Notes under the pieces: generated by a model
The model's input: the letters and a program-made list of their open reading frames with translations, nothing else
What the model was told of the DNA's origin: nothing
The model's database searches: none
Position numbers and translations under genes: made by a program
Origin: an uncultured Gallionellaceae bacterium
GTDB lineage: Bacteria > Pseudomonadota > Gammaproteobacteria > Burkholderiales > Sulfuricellaceae
DNA: 6,845 bases
NCBI GenBank assembly: GCA_937873435.1
Contig: CALMWM010000501.1
Span: 1 to 6,845 of the forward strand
Reading direction: 5' to 3'
Part shown: piece by piece, positions 1 to 6,554 of the stretch
Layout of the letters: each line of letters opens with the position of its first letter
How positions within the stretch are numbered: the first letter of the stretch is position 1

Positions 1-3000
1 AGCCGGTGCCGAAGTCGTCGAGCGCGACTTGCACGCCGCCTTCGCGGAAATGCGTCAGTTTTTCGGTTATCCCGACGTGGTCGTCGAGCAGCATCCCTTC
101 GGTGATTTCCAGCACCACTGAGGTGGCCGATAGGCCGATTTCCTTGAGATAGCCGAGCCAGCTATCCTGGGTTTTGCCGCTGGCGAACTGGCGCGGCGAT
201 TTATTGATGCTGATCTGGATCGGATTGCTGACGATTGCCGCCGGGTAGTCCATGATGCTCCAGCGCTTGGCCATGCGCGCGGCTTCCTTGAAAACCCAGT
301 CACCGATTTCGTTGATCAGCCCGGTTTCCTCGGCCAGCGGAATGAAGGTCGCCGGTCCAACCATGCCGTGTTCTGGATGGTGCCAGCGCAACAACGCTTC
401 CGCCTTGACGATGCGGCTGGTGGCCATCTCCACCACCGGCTGGTAATAAATCTCGAACTGCCCGTCGGCGAGCGCATCGCGCAGGCTGGTGCCGATTTGC
501 AGGCGGGTCTTGGCGGCCAATTGCATCGATTCGGTGAAGTAGCTGAAACTGTTACGGCCGCTGTCCTTGGCGGCGTACATCGCCTGATCGGCGCTCTTGA
601 GCAGGCTTTCCACCTCCTCGGCGTCGTTGGGACACAGGGCGATGCCGATGCTGGCCGAGATGTAGGCGAACTGGCCGTGGAGGATAAAGGGCAGCGCCAG
701 CGCATCGACAACCGCGCGCGCCACTTCTTCGACGCGGCTGATATTCACCAGCGTCGGCAGCACCACGGTAAATTCGTCGCCGCCGAGACGCGCCACGGTA
801 TCGGATTCGCGCACGCAGGCGACGATGCGGGTGGCAGCCTCCCTGAGCAATTCATCGCCGGCATCGTGGCCCAGGGTATCGTTCACTTCCTTGAAGCGGT
901 CCAGGTCGATGTACAGCAATGCCAGGGTTTGTCCGGCGCGCTGGGTTTTCTTGATGTCCTGGTTCAAACGGTCATAGAACAGGTTGCGGTTGGGCAAGCT
1001 GGTCAGCGTATCGTAATTGGCCTGGCGCCAGACCAGTTCGGCGGTGCGTTTTTTGTCGGTGATGTCGGAGAACATCGCGATGCGCCGGTAGACCTCGCCG
1101 TCCTCGTTGCGCAAGGTGTTGATGGTCAGCCATTCGGCGTACTCCTCGCCGTTCTTGCGGCGGTTCCAGATCTCGCCCTGCCATTGACCGGTGCTGGACA
1201 ACGCCAGCCACATGGCCTCGTATTCGGAGTGCGGGGTACGTCCCGATTTGAGCAACTTGGGATCGCAACCGCGCGCTTCTTCCAGGGTGTAGCCGGTGAC
1301 TCGCGTGAAAGCCGGGTTGACGGCGACGATGCGATTGTCGGCATCGGTGACCACGATAGCTTCGCCGCTGGCTTGATACACCGACGAGGCAAGCTGGAGT
1401 TCGGATTCGGTGCGTTTTTTCTCGATCGCGATACTCGCCAGGTTCGCCGCACGGTGGATCAGTTCCAAATCGGCAGCCGACGGTTTGCCCGGCTGGCGTT
1501 GATAAATGGCGAAGGTTCCCAGCACCTTGCCCGCCGAGTCGCGGATCGGTTCGGACCAGCACGAAACCAGACCGGCCTGTTCAGCCAGATAGCGGAACGG
1601 CATCGGCCAGAAACGGTGAACGCTCACATCCTCGACCACCACGCGCTCGTTGCGGAATGCCGCGGTGCCGCAAGATCCGATCCCTTCGCCGACTTCCAAC
1701 CCATTGCAGGCGTCGTTGTAAAAATCCGGCAAACTGGGGGCTGCCCCGACAACCAGGCGGCGCCCGCTGTCGTCAAGCAGCAGGATGCTGCACAGCATCC
1801 GCACGTTGTTGCGTTCCACGAATTCCACCACCATCCGCAGGATTTCCTTCAACTCGCCGCCGCCCGCGAGCAGCTCGAAAATCCGGTTGCGCATTTGTTC
1901 CCGAGTTTCCTGCAACTTTTGTTCGGTAATATCGATGCCGGTTGCCAACAAATGCGTGTCGCCTTCGTATTCGAGACGCTTGCAAACCACATGAAAACTG
2001 CGCAAGCCGCCCTCTGCATCGACGAGGCGAACCTCGCTGTCGGCCTGGCCGGTTTCCAGTGCGTTTTTCATCTCCGCATCCGCCAGCGCGCTGTCGTCGG
2101 CGCAAACGATGGCGAGAATGTTGGCCTGCGCCTTGAGCAGGCCGTCATGGCCGACCAGCGCCTCGAAATTGGTGTTCCAGTCCACCAACCGGCCTTCGCG
2201 GTCGATCCGCACGAATAGCCCGGGCAGGCTGTCGATCAGGGTTTCGGAAAAATGTTTTTCGCCATGCAGGATTTCGCGTTGAGCCTGCAATCTCGACTGG
2301 AGTTGATTGAAACTCTCCAGCAATTTCCCGATTTCGTCGCCATTCCCGACCGGTGTCGGCTGGAGCACCGTTCCGTTGCCAGTCATCGCGGATAAGGTTT
2401 GCGCAAACCGCCCCAAGGGGGTGAGCAGGCGGTACATGTACAGCCAGATCAGTGCGGCGAAGATCAGGGACGCCAAGCCCGCTTCGATATAGATCTGGCG
2501 TTGCATCGCCATGATCGGGGCAAAGGCTTGCGCGGTGGGCATATCGCCGATCACCAGCCAGCCGGTGCTGGGAACGCGTTTGGCTGAGGTCAGTTCCTCG
2601 ACGCCGCGCGAATTGACAGTTACCCCGGAACCTTCGAAACCTTGCAGATAGCGATCGAGCATCCGGTTCACTCCGGGCTGGGGAATGGCTTGCAAGACGT
2701 GCGATGGATCGGTGGAGGCAACGAACATCCGGTCGCGCGGGGAGACGAGCAGAAAGCCCTGCAGTGCACCGGCATTGGGGTTGGCCGTTTCGTGAAAGAC
2801 ATCGTTCCTCGCAATCGCCATGCTGCCCGCCAGCACCCCGATGGTTTTGCCGGCCTGGCTCAAAATGGGTACCGCGATGTCGACAGCCGGTTGCCCCCAT
2901 GCCGTGTTTAGATACGGCTGGCTGAAAGACGGTTTTCCGCTCGCCATGACTTCGCGGAAAAACCGCCGGTCATCGAAGTTCGCACCTTTTTGCCCCGTGC

Positions 3001-3367
3001 GCACCGGGTAGTCCGCCATGCACAGCCCATCCTGGCGCAGGATGACCAAACCATAACCCATCAGCTTATAGATGGCCTTGCGTTGCAACAGGTAATCGTG
3101 GAGCTTGGCGTAGTCGCTTATCCACTCGGGGCGAATCCCGGCGGCTATCATTTTGAGCGAATCGACACGCACATTCACGGCGTACTCGACTCTTTCCGCG
3201 ACATTGCTGGTGACCGCGAGCTGCTGCGACGAAAGCAGTCCCTGCATGTCGCGCCGCAGATTGCTGGCCGAATGATAGGCCATGGCCCAGATGGCGATGA
3301 TAAAGAGCCCGGAGGTAAACAGCGCAATGCGCGTTTTCAGACTAGAAGGATAGGGTGGACGAAACAT
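1..3367 (-). CDS. Membrane-bound multi-sensor GGDEF/EAL c-di-GMP enzyme (3' end outside window)
   Basis: Probable bifunctional diguanylate cyclase/c-di-GMP phosphodiesterase of the inner membrane. The frame is open from ATG 3367 to the left edge, giving 1122 residues; the last part of the EAL domain is missing. Order: membrane helix about 14-31; periplasmic dCache-type sensor about 40-283 (NFDDRRFF motif); second helix about 292-312; HAMP about 313-366 (GDEIGKLLESFN); PAS about 372-485; GAF about 495-650 (GIGSCGTAAFRNE); PAS about 658-775; GGDEF about 783-940; EAL from about 960. The GGDEF motif is intact (862-866) with an RESD inhibitory I-site at 853-856. The EAL half has E990 of EALLRW, N1055, E1087 of EITEG and D1117/D1118 of DDFGTG, so both activities look possible; the distal EAL residues cannot be seen. 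ATG 3367 is the only start preceding the first helix, and an in-frame TGA lies just upstream, but there is no clear Shine-Dalgarno. The ligands of the sensor domains are unknown. Confidence 0.95.
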   Translation of the reverse strand, partial: MFRPPYPSSLKTRIALFTSGLFIIAIWAMAYHSASNLRRDMQGLLSSQQLAVTSNVAERVEYAVNVRVDSLKMIAAGIRPEWISDYAKLHDYLLQRKAIYKLMGYGLVILRQDGLCMADYPVRTGQKGANFDDRRFFREVMASGKPSFSQPYLNTAWGQPAVDIAVPILSQAGKTIGVLAGSMAIARNDVFHETANPNAGALQGFLLVSPRDRMFVASTDPSHVLQAIPQPGVNRMLDRYLQGFEGSGVTVNSRGVEELTSAKRVPSTGWLVIGDMPTAQAFAPIMAMQRQIYIEAGLASLIFAALIWLYMYRLLTPLGRFAQTLSAMTGNGTVLQPTPVGNGDEIGKLLESFNQLQSRLQAQREILHGEKHFSETLIDSLPGLFVRIDREGRLVDWNTNFEALVGHDGLLKAQANILAIVCADDSALADAEMKNALETGQADSEVRLVDAEGGLRSFHVVCKRLEYEGDTHLLATGIDITEQKLQETREQMRNRIFELLAGGGELKEILRMVVEFVERNNVRMLCSILLLDDSGRRLVVGAAPSLPDFYNDACNGLEVGEGIGSCGTAAFRNERVVVEDVSVHRFWPMPFRYLAEQAGLVSCWSEPIRDSAGKVLGTFAIYQRQPGKPSAADLELIHRAANLASIAIEKKRTESELQLASSVYQASGEAIVVTDADNRIVAVNPAFTRVTGYTLEEARGCDPKLLKSGRTPHSEYEAMWLALSSTGQWQGEIWNRRKNGEEYAEWLTINTLRNEDGEVYRRIAMFSDITDKKRTAELVWRQANYDTLTSLPNRNLFYDRLNQDIKKTQRAGQTLALLYIDLDRFKEVNDTLGHDAGDELLREAATRIVACVRESDTVARLGGDEFTVVLPTLVNISRVEEVARAVVDALALPFILHGQFAYISASIGIALCPNDAEEVESLLKSADQAMYAAKDSGRNSFSYFTESMQLAAKTRLQIGTSLRDALADGQFEIYYQPVVEMATSRIVKAEALLRWHHPEHGMVGPATFIPLAEETGLINEIGDWVFKEAARMAKRWSIMDYPAAIVSNPIQISINKSPRQFASGKTQDSWLGYLKEIGLSATSVVLEITEGMLLDDHVGITEKLTHFREGGVQVALDDFGTG

Positions 3368-3402
3368 GCAGGGGAAATAGCTATTACATTGTCATGGCCT
3401 TT

Positions 3403-3408
3403 ATATTA
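3403..3408 (-). promoter_or_regulatory. Possible -10 element for the GGDEF/EAL gene
   Basis: TAATAT on the minus strand lies 35 bases upstream of ATG 3367, in a short AT-rich patch. No convincing -35 hexamer is found at 16-18 bases spacing, so a sigma-70 promoter here is only weakly supported. Confidence 0.25.
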
Positions 3409-3463
3409 GCCCATATTCATCCCCCATAGTGGTAGAGACGCAAGATTTTGCTTCCTCGATTCG

Positions 3464-3481
3464 GCCTGATTCACATCAGGC
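3464..3481. repeat. Perfect 7-bp inverted repeat, possible hairpin/terminator
   Basis: GCCTGAT-TCAC-ATCAGGC is a perfect 7-bp stem with a 4-base loop, extendable by a G-U and a C-G pair in plus-strand RNA. It overlaps the TGA that would have ended the EAL remnant, where an intrinsic terminator is expected. No T-run follows on either strand, so terminator activity is uncertain; it might act as a 3' stabilising hairpin for the DUF4214 transcript instead. Confidence 0.45.
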
Positions 3482-3609
3482 TGCATCGTATGCCCTACGC
3501 AAAAATTCCTCCCATTCCTCGGTCGGTATGGGCTTGCCGAAATAATAGCCTTGCTAATCGGAACAGCGTTCTGGAACAGGAAGCCCCATTGCGCTTCGGT
3601 CTCGATGCC
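3476..3609 (-). pseudogene. Decayed C-terminal remnant of a second EAL-domain gene
   Basis: The minus strand encodes the characteristic end of an EAL phosphodiesterase in two frames. The first frame, from GGC at 3609, reads GIETEAQWGFLFQNA. The second reads CSD-stop-QGYYFGKPIPTEEWEEF and continues LRRAYDAA to a TGA at 3478-3476. A one-base loss near 3562-3568 joins them, since adding one T would restore the expected NACSD. The stop is a TAG at 3556-3554 where a Tyr codon (TAT) would be expected. The GIETE and QGYYFGKP motifs belong to the last third of EAL domains; everything N-terminal, including the EAL motif and catalytic acids, is absent. Recognisable sequence starts two bases after the stop codon of the upstream DUF4214 gene. 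This is not the tail of the large GGDEF/EAL gene, which lies downstream with its own start. A sequencing error could explain one lesion but hardly both plus the missing body. Confidence 0.8.
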
Positions 3610-3611
3610 AT

Positions 3612-4676
3612 TTAAGTCGTGTAGTCAATCCCGTTCTGGATCACACCGATAACCGCAGCTTGGTTCTCAGTCGATTCTGAGAAGCCCACGAGAACTTGCT
3701 GACGCGTCTGGGCGTGGCTGTCCAATTGCCCGTACCAGTAAGCCGTACCCGCTGACTCACCAGCCCTGTGTAAAACATTCTGATAAATCTGATCCACAAA
3801 CTGGTGATCCGCCAGATTGCCGTAGGTGTTCTGGAACTCAACACTACCCGTAAATCCTGCTGCAATGTTGGTTAGCGACACACTCGCATCGCCCTGTCCT
3901 ATCCAGTAAGCTATTCCCACTTGATCCGGAGTGCGATTGAAGGCGGCCTGGTAGAGCCGATACACACTCCCGGCATTCGCCGGCCCGGAAAGATCGAAGC
4001 AGGCATTCGGATTGTTGGAAATGTCCAGCGCAATCTTGGCATTTGAAAATTGCAGGCGTTCGACGTTTGTCAGCGTGTCGGTGCCGTCCGTGCCGACGTT
4101 GTCAGTAACTGTATACCCCGTGCTGGTTGGGGTAATAGTGTAGTTTGCCTTTGCCTTACTGCTATAGAGCATCGTATCAATACCGCTACCGCCGTCGACA
4201 GAGTTGTTGCCAGGGGTGCTGGCCAGAATATCGTTTCCGGAAGTACCGGAAATTTCTGTCGAAGTAACGGGCGTCGCCGAGGCAGTAGTACCTGAGAGGA
4301 CATAAAGTTGATAGCTACCGGAAAGCCCGCTGGCACCACTCGCCGCAAGATAGTAATTTCCCGATGTCGACGCGGTAAATTCTACATATTTCGACTGAAA
4401 GCCTTGTCCGACTGTTGCCGTGGCAAGGAGCTGGTTGCTAGCACTATAGATGGCAAGTTGCGGGTCAAAAAGTCCATTTATCGTACCAGCCTCGATTTGA
4501 AATTTATATGCCACCCCGGCCGTCAGGCTGACCCTAAACCAATCGACATCACCCGCCGGACTGATCTCACCAAAATCCAGCCATCCGCTTTCCACTAAGC
4601 CGGTAGTCGATGTGTTGGCGGGAAAGTCGTTGCTCCCCGAGTCCATCCCGGAATAATCTCTTTGTAGTTCTGCCAT
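3612..4676 (-). CDS. Probable secreted protein with PPC-like, minimal RTX and DUF4214 domains
   Basis: The product has 354 residues and no N-terminal signal peptide. Residues about 27-127 resemble a bacterial pre-peptidase C-terminal (PPC) beta-sandwich (GDVDWFRVSLTAG, DPQLAIYS, SGNYYLAAS). Residues 143-171 carry two degenerate RTX calcium-binding nonapeptides (GTSGNDILA, GGSGIDTML). Residues 196-218 match the GTDTLTNVERLQF segment common in such proteins. Residues about 235-350 are DUF4214, with two internal repeats (LYQAAFNRTPDQVGIAYW and IYQNVLHRAGESAGTAYW). Known RTX/DUF4214 proteins without a signal peptide are usually exported by type I secretion, so an extracellular or surface location is inferred; no transporter gene is in the window. 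Its role is unknown; adhesion or matrix attachment is a guess. ATG 4676 is chosen because GAGGA lies 7 bases upstream; an ATG at 4730 lacks one and would overlap the promoter's likely start region. Base composition is lower in GC than its neighbours, and the 3' end abuts an EAL remnant, both hinting at acquisition or rearrangement. Confidence 0.85.
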   Translation of the reverse strand: MAELQRDYSGMDSGSNDFPANTSTTGLVESGWLDFGEISPAGDVDWFRVSLTAGVAYKFQIEAGTINGLFDPQLAIYSASNQLLATATVGQGFQSKYVEFTASTSGNYYLAASGASGLSGSYQLYVLSGTTASATPVTSTEISGTSGNDILASTPGNNSVDGGSGIDTMLYSSKAKANYTITPTSTGYTVTDNVGTDGTDTLTNVERLQFSNAKIALDISNNPNACFDLSGPANAGSVYRLYQAAFNRTPDQVGIAYWIGQGDASVSLTNIAAGFTGSVEFQNTYGNLADHQFVDQIYQNVLHRAGESAGTAYWYGQLDSHAQTRQQVLVGFSESTENQAAVIGVIQNGIDYTT

Positions 4677-4683
4677 GATTTTT

Positions 4684-4688
4684 TCCTC
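4684..4688 (-). promoter_or_regulatory. Ribosome binding site that decides the DUF4214 gene start
   Basis: GAGGA on the minus strand is followed by 7 bases and ATG 4676. It is the only good Shine-Dalgarno near the gene's 5' end and argues against the in-frame ATG at 4730. Confidence 0.7.
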
Positions 4689-4743
4689 ATGTTTTCTTAG
4701 CCTGCCGTAGGCTGACCATGACGCTGTCAAAGGCCCTCAATTC

Positions 4744-4772
4744 ATTCAAGCACCCCTAACCAACACTGTCAA
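4744..4772 (-). promoter_or_regulatory. Sigma-70-type promoter of the DUF4214 gene
   Basis: A perfect -35 TTGACA (4772-4767), a 17-base spacer and a -10 TTGAAT (4749-4744, 4 of 6 matches) lie upstream of the gene. Transcription would start near 4737, giving a leader of about 60 bases. That leader contains a small 5-bp hairpin (AGCCT/AGGCT, 4699-4713). It implies the gene need not depend on read-through from the cytochrome gene. Confidence 0.6.
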
Positions 4773-4778
4773 GAACGG

Positions 4779-4802
4779 ATTAGCATACGCTAATATGTAT
4801 GC
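4779..4802. repeat. Two overlapping inverted repeats upstream of the DUF4214 promoter
   Basis: ATTAGC-ATAC-GCTAAT (4779-4794) and GCATAC-8 bases-GTATGC (4783-4802) share sequence, so only one could form a hairpin at a time. They sit between the cytochrome stop codon (4812) and the -35 box at 4772. The AT-rich dyads and their place just upstream of a promoter suggest a regulator-binding site; a weak terminator of the cytochrome gene is the alternative, though no clear T-run follows on the minus strand. Confidence 0.45.
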
Positions 4803-4811
4803 CATTCAGCA

Positions 4812-5600
4812 TCAATCGTCCAGTGTCGAAAGATATGCCAGGATATTCTGCAATTCTTCGGGCTTGAGCTGGTTCAGCACGTCCTGGGTTCTATCCTTGA
4901 GGTCTTCGTCGTGGATCCGTTCGCCCTTGATAAACAGGCCGATCTGGCGATTCAGGTAGCGGGTGTACTGACCGGCCAGCATCGGCCTTCCTTTTTTGCC
5001 CTGACCCTCCGCGCCGTGGCAGAACGCGCATTCGGATTTGTAAGTTTTGGCGCCGGCCTCTACGTCGCCTTCGGCGCGCGGCACGTTGAAGACCTTTTCC
5101 ATCGCCTGCAGGCGCACCAGTGCATCCTCGTTTTCGCGAAATACCGGCATCGCGGTTTCCAGCTTGAGTTGCGAAATATAGGCGGCGATATGCACGATGT
5201 CGCTGTCCGGCAGCTCGCGCTCCTCGGTATAGGGGAACATCGGAATATTGATGCGTTTGCGCGCCTTGAACTTGTGCAGCTGTTCCTGGATATATTCAAA
5301 AGACAAACCGGCGATACGCGGATATTCGCCCTTCTTGCCGCCCTGCCCCAGCGGGCCGTGGCAGGCTGCGCACACCCCGTTGATCTGCTGGCCGGCTTCC
5401 AGATCGGCCTTGATGCCTGCCGGCAACGTCGATCCCGCCGTTTCTGGCGCAGGAACCGAAGGCGCCGCAACTGGCGCGCTTGCCGCCGGAACCGCCGCTT
5501 TGGCCTTTTTAAGCGGCTTTCCCGCTGCCGGCCCGCCGAATGAAATAGCCAGTGCCAGACAGCCGGCCAATATCGAAATTTTCTTATAACGCTTGTTCAC
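4812..5600 (-). CDS. Periplasmic di-haem c-type cytochrome (cytochrome c4-like)
   Basis: The product has 262 residues with two class I cytochrome c domains, each with one CXXCH haem site: CAACH at 77-81 and CAFCH at 191-195. Such proteins pass electrons between membrane complexes and terminal oxidases or other periplasmic partners. A basic start (MNKRYKK) followed by a hydrophobic segment (about 8-25) indicates Sec export; cleavage probably lies near residues 24-28. A LAGC at 11-14 resembles a lipobox, but the hydrophobic stretch before it is short. An Ala/Pro/Lys-rich linker (about 28-58) follows. In the first domain Met121 (NIPMFPY) is the likely distal ligand, ahead of LPDSDIVHIAAYIS. In the second domain the matching region (RTQDVLNQLKPEELQNILAYL) has no Met; His230 is a possible substitute. 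The start is GTG 5600, with AGGAG 9 bases upstream. It is divergent from murI and lies upstream of, and in the same direction as, the DUF4214 gene. The exact electron partners cannot be told. Confidence 0.92.
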   Translation of the reverse strand: MNKRYKKISILAGCLALAISFGGPAAGKPLKKAKAAVPAASAPVAAPSVPAPETAGSTLPAGIKADLEAGQQINGVCAACHGPLGQGGKKGEYPRIAGLSFEYIQEQLHKFKARKRINIPMFPYTEERELPDSDIVHIAAYISQLKLETAMPVFRENEDALVRLQAMEKVFNVPRAEGDVEAGAKTYKSECAFCHGAEGQGKKGRPMLAGQYTRYLNRQIGLFIKGERIHDEDLKDRTQDVLNQLKPEELQNILAYLSTLDD

Positions 5601-5609
5601 TCGCCCGAA

Positions 5610-5614
5610 CTCCT
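5610..5614 (-). promoter_or_regulatory. Ribosome binding site supporting the GTG start of the cytochrome gene
   Basis: AGGAG on the minus strand ends 9 bases before GTG 5600. The nearby upstream ATG (within TTAACATCG, around 5630) is in another frame, so GTG is the credible start. Confidence 0.65.
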
Positions 5615-5653
5615 AGCAAAATTGTTAACATCGACCCATGTCAGATAAACAGC

Positions 5654-5681
5654 ATTTTACGTGAAACATAAGGCATGGCAA
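5654..5681 (-). promoter_or_regulatory. Promoter of the cytochrome c gene
   Basis: TTGCCA (5681-5676), a 16-base spacer and TAAAAT (5659-5654) each match the sigma-70 consensus in 5 of 6 positions. Transcription from near 5647 would leave a leader of roughly 46 bases before GTG 5600. Confidence 0.55.
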
Positions 5682-5693
5682 AACAGCTTCGCC

Positions 5694-5722
5694 TTGACCG
5701 TAACAGGCGAACTCAGCAAAAT
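5694..5722 (+). promoter_or_regulatory. Candidate promoter of murI
   Basis: TTGACC (5694-5699), a 17-base spacer and CAAAAT (5717-5722, 4 of 6 matches) would start transcription about 18 bases before ATG 5748. It stands back to back with the cytochrome promoter, its -35 box only 12 bases from the other -35 box. If used, it excludes the in-frame start codons at 5661 and 5721. Confidence 0.4.
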
Positions 5723-5737
5723 GACCGCCTCTTTTCC

Positions 5738-5743
5738 AGGAAG
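5738..5743 (+). promoter_or_regulatory. Ribosome binding site that decides the murI start
   Basis: AGGAAG is followed by TTTC and ATG 5748 (6 bases from AGGA to the start). The other in-frame ATGs at 5661 and 5721 have no comparable site. Confidence 0.6.
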
Positions 5744-5747
5744 TTTC

Positions 5748-6554
5748 ATGCATCTCAATCCCTCCAACCCCATCGGGGTGTTCGATTCCGGCGTCGGCGG
5801 CCTGACGGTGGTGCGCGCGCTGATGGAGCGCCTGCCGTTCGAAAACATCGTGTATTTCGGCGATACCGCGCGCGTACCCTACGGCGTCAAGTCGGTCGAG
5901 ACGATTTCCCACTACACCACCCAGATCGCCGAATTCCTGCTGGCCAAGGAGGTCAAGCTGCTGATCGTCGCCTGCAACACCATGGCGGCAGTCGCTTCGC
6001 AGGTGGTGCAAGACCTATCCCCGGTACCGGTGCTCGACGTGATCGACGCCGGGGCGCTGGGCGCGCTCGCCGCCTCGGGCAAGAAACAGGTCGGCGTCAT
6101 CGGCACCCCCACCACCATCAACAGCAACGCCTATGCCCGCGCCATCCACCAGTACGAACCGGATGTGCGCATCTATTCGCAAGCCTGCCCGCTGTTCGTG
6201 CCGCTGGTGGAAGAAGGCTGGCTCGACCACCCGGTCACCCGCCTCACCGCGCAGGAATACCTCAAGCCGGTGCTGGCGCAGGACATCGACACCCTGGTTC
6301 TGGGCTGCACCCATTACCCGCTGCTCAAGCCCTTGCTGCAGGAAGTCGCCGGCCCCGGCGTGCGCCTGGTCGATTCCGCCGAAGCGATGGCCGAACGCAC
6401 CGCCGCGCTGCTCGCCGAATTGAACCTCGCCAACCCGCAGCGCAGCTCTCCCGACTACCAGTATTACGTCACCGACGTGCCGCTGCGCTTCCAGACCATA
6501 GGCGAACGTTTCCTCGGACGCACGCTGGCCAACGTGCACGTGGTGAAGTGGTAG
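5748..6554 (+). CDS. murI: Glutamate racemase
   Basis: This cytoplasmic enzyme converts L-glutamate to D-glutamate, the building block added by MurD to UDP-MurNAc-L-Ala in peptidoglycan synthesis. From ATG 5748 the product has 268 residues, the usual family length. The cofactor-independent two-cysteine mechanism is supported by all key motifs: FDSGVGG with Asp13-Ser14, PYG at 44-46, ACNT with catalytic Cys76, and LGCTHYPLL with Cys187 and His189. TPTT at 120-123 is also typical. The start is chosen by its ribosome binding site and the conserved IGVFDSG close to the N-terminus; the frame stays open upstream to an ATG at 5661, which would add 29 residues without family resemblance and would place the start before the likely promoter. 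The gene is divergent from the cytochrome gene. Its TAG directly touches the stop codon of the convergent HD-GYP gene, leaving no room for an intergenic terminator. Confidence 0.97.
   Translation: MHLNPSNPIGVFDSGVGGLTVVRALMERLPFENIVYFGDTARVPYGVKSVETISHYTTQIAEFLLAKEVKLLIVACNTMAAVASQVVQDLSPVPVLDVIDAGALGALAASGKKQVGVIGTPTTINSNAYARAIHQYEPDVRIYSQACPLFVPLVEEGWLDHPVTRLTAQEYLKPVLAQDIDTLVLGCTHYPLLKPLLQEVAGPGVRLVDSAEAMAERTAALLAELNLANPQRSSPDYQYYVTDVPLRFQTIGERFLGRTLANVHVVKW

Noticed and set aside
972..1562. Minus-strand frame of 196 codons, and another of 251 codons at 2145-2900
   Set aside because: Both are in a different minus frame from the continuous domain-coding frame and are Arg-rich with no family motifs.
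368..2218. A 616-codon open frame on the plus strand
   Set aside because: It lies fully antisense to the GGDEF/EAL gene, whose minus-strand translation gives recognisable PAS, GAF, GGDEF and EAL motifs. The plus frame has low-complexity, His/Gln/Arg-rich composition and no recognisable domain; it is a GC-rich shadow.
3490..3611. Short ORF starting ATG right after the DUF4214 stop (about 40 codons)
   Set aside because: It is in the third frame relative to the EAL remnant, Arg-rich, and has no ribosome binding site; the EAL-like reading explains the sequence better.
4699..4713. Small hairpin AGCCT/AGGCT in the DUF4214 leader as a riboswitch or attenuator
   Set aside because: A 5-bp stem alone is expected by chance and there is no surrounding conserved aptamer-like structure or T-run.
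4677..4730. Upstream in-frame ATG at 4730 for the DUF4214 gene
   Set aside because: No Shine-Dalgarno precedes it, it lies within a few bases of the likely transcription start, and the extra 18 residues do not resemble a signal peptide.
4911..5543. Plus-strand frame of 210 codons antisense to the cytochrome gene
   Set aside because: The minus strand has two CXXCH motifs and a signal peptide; the antisense frame has no recognisable feature.
5661..5747. N-terminal extension of murI from ATG 5661 or 5721
   Set aside because: It adds residues outside the conserved racemase fold, lacks a ribosome binding site and overlaps promoter candidates of both divergent genes.
6015..6539. Minus-strand frame of 174 codons antisense to murI
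   Set aside because: murI is unmistakable on the plus strand; this frame shows no domain and no ribosome binding site.
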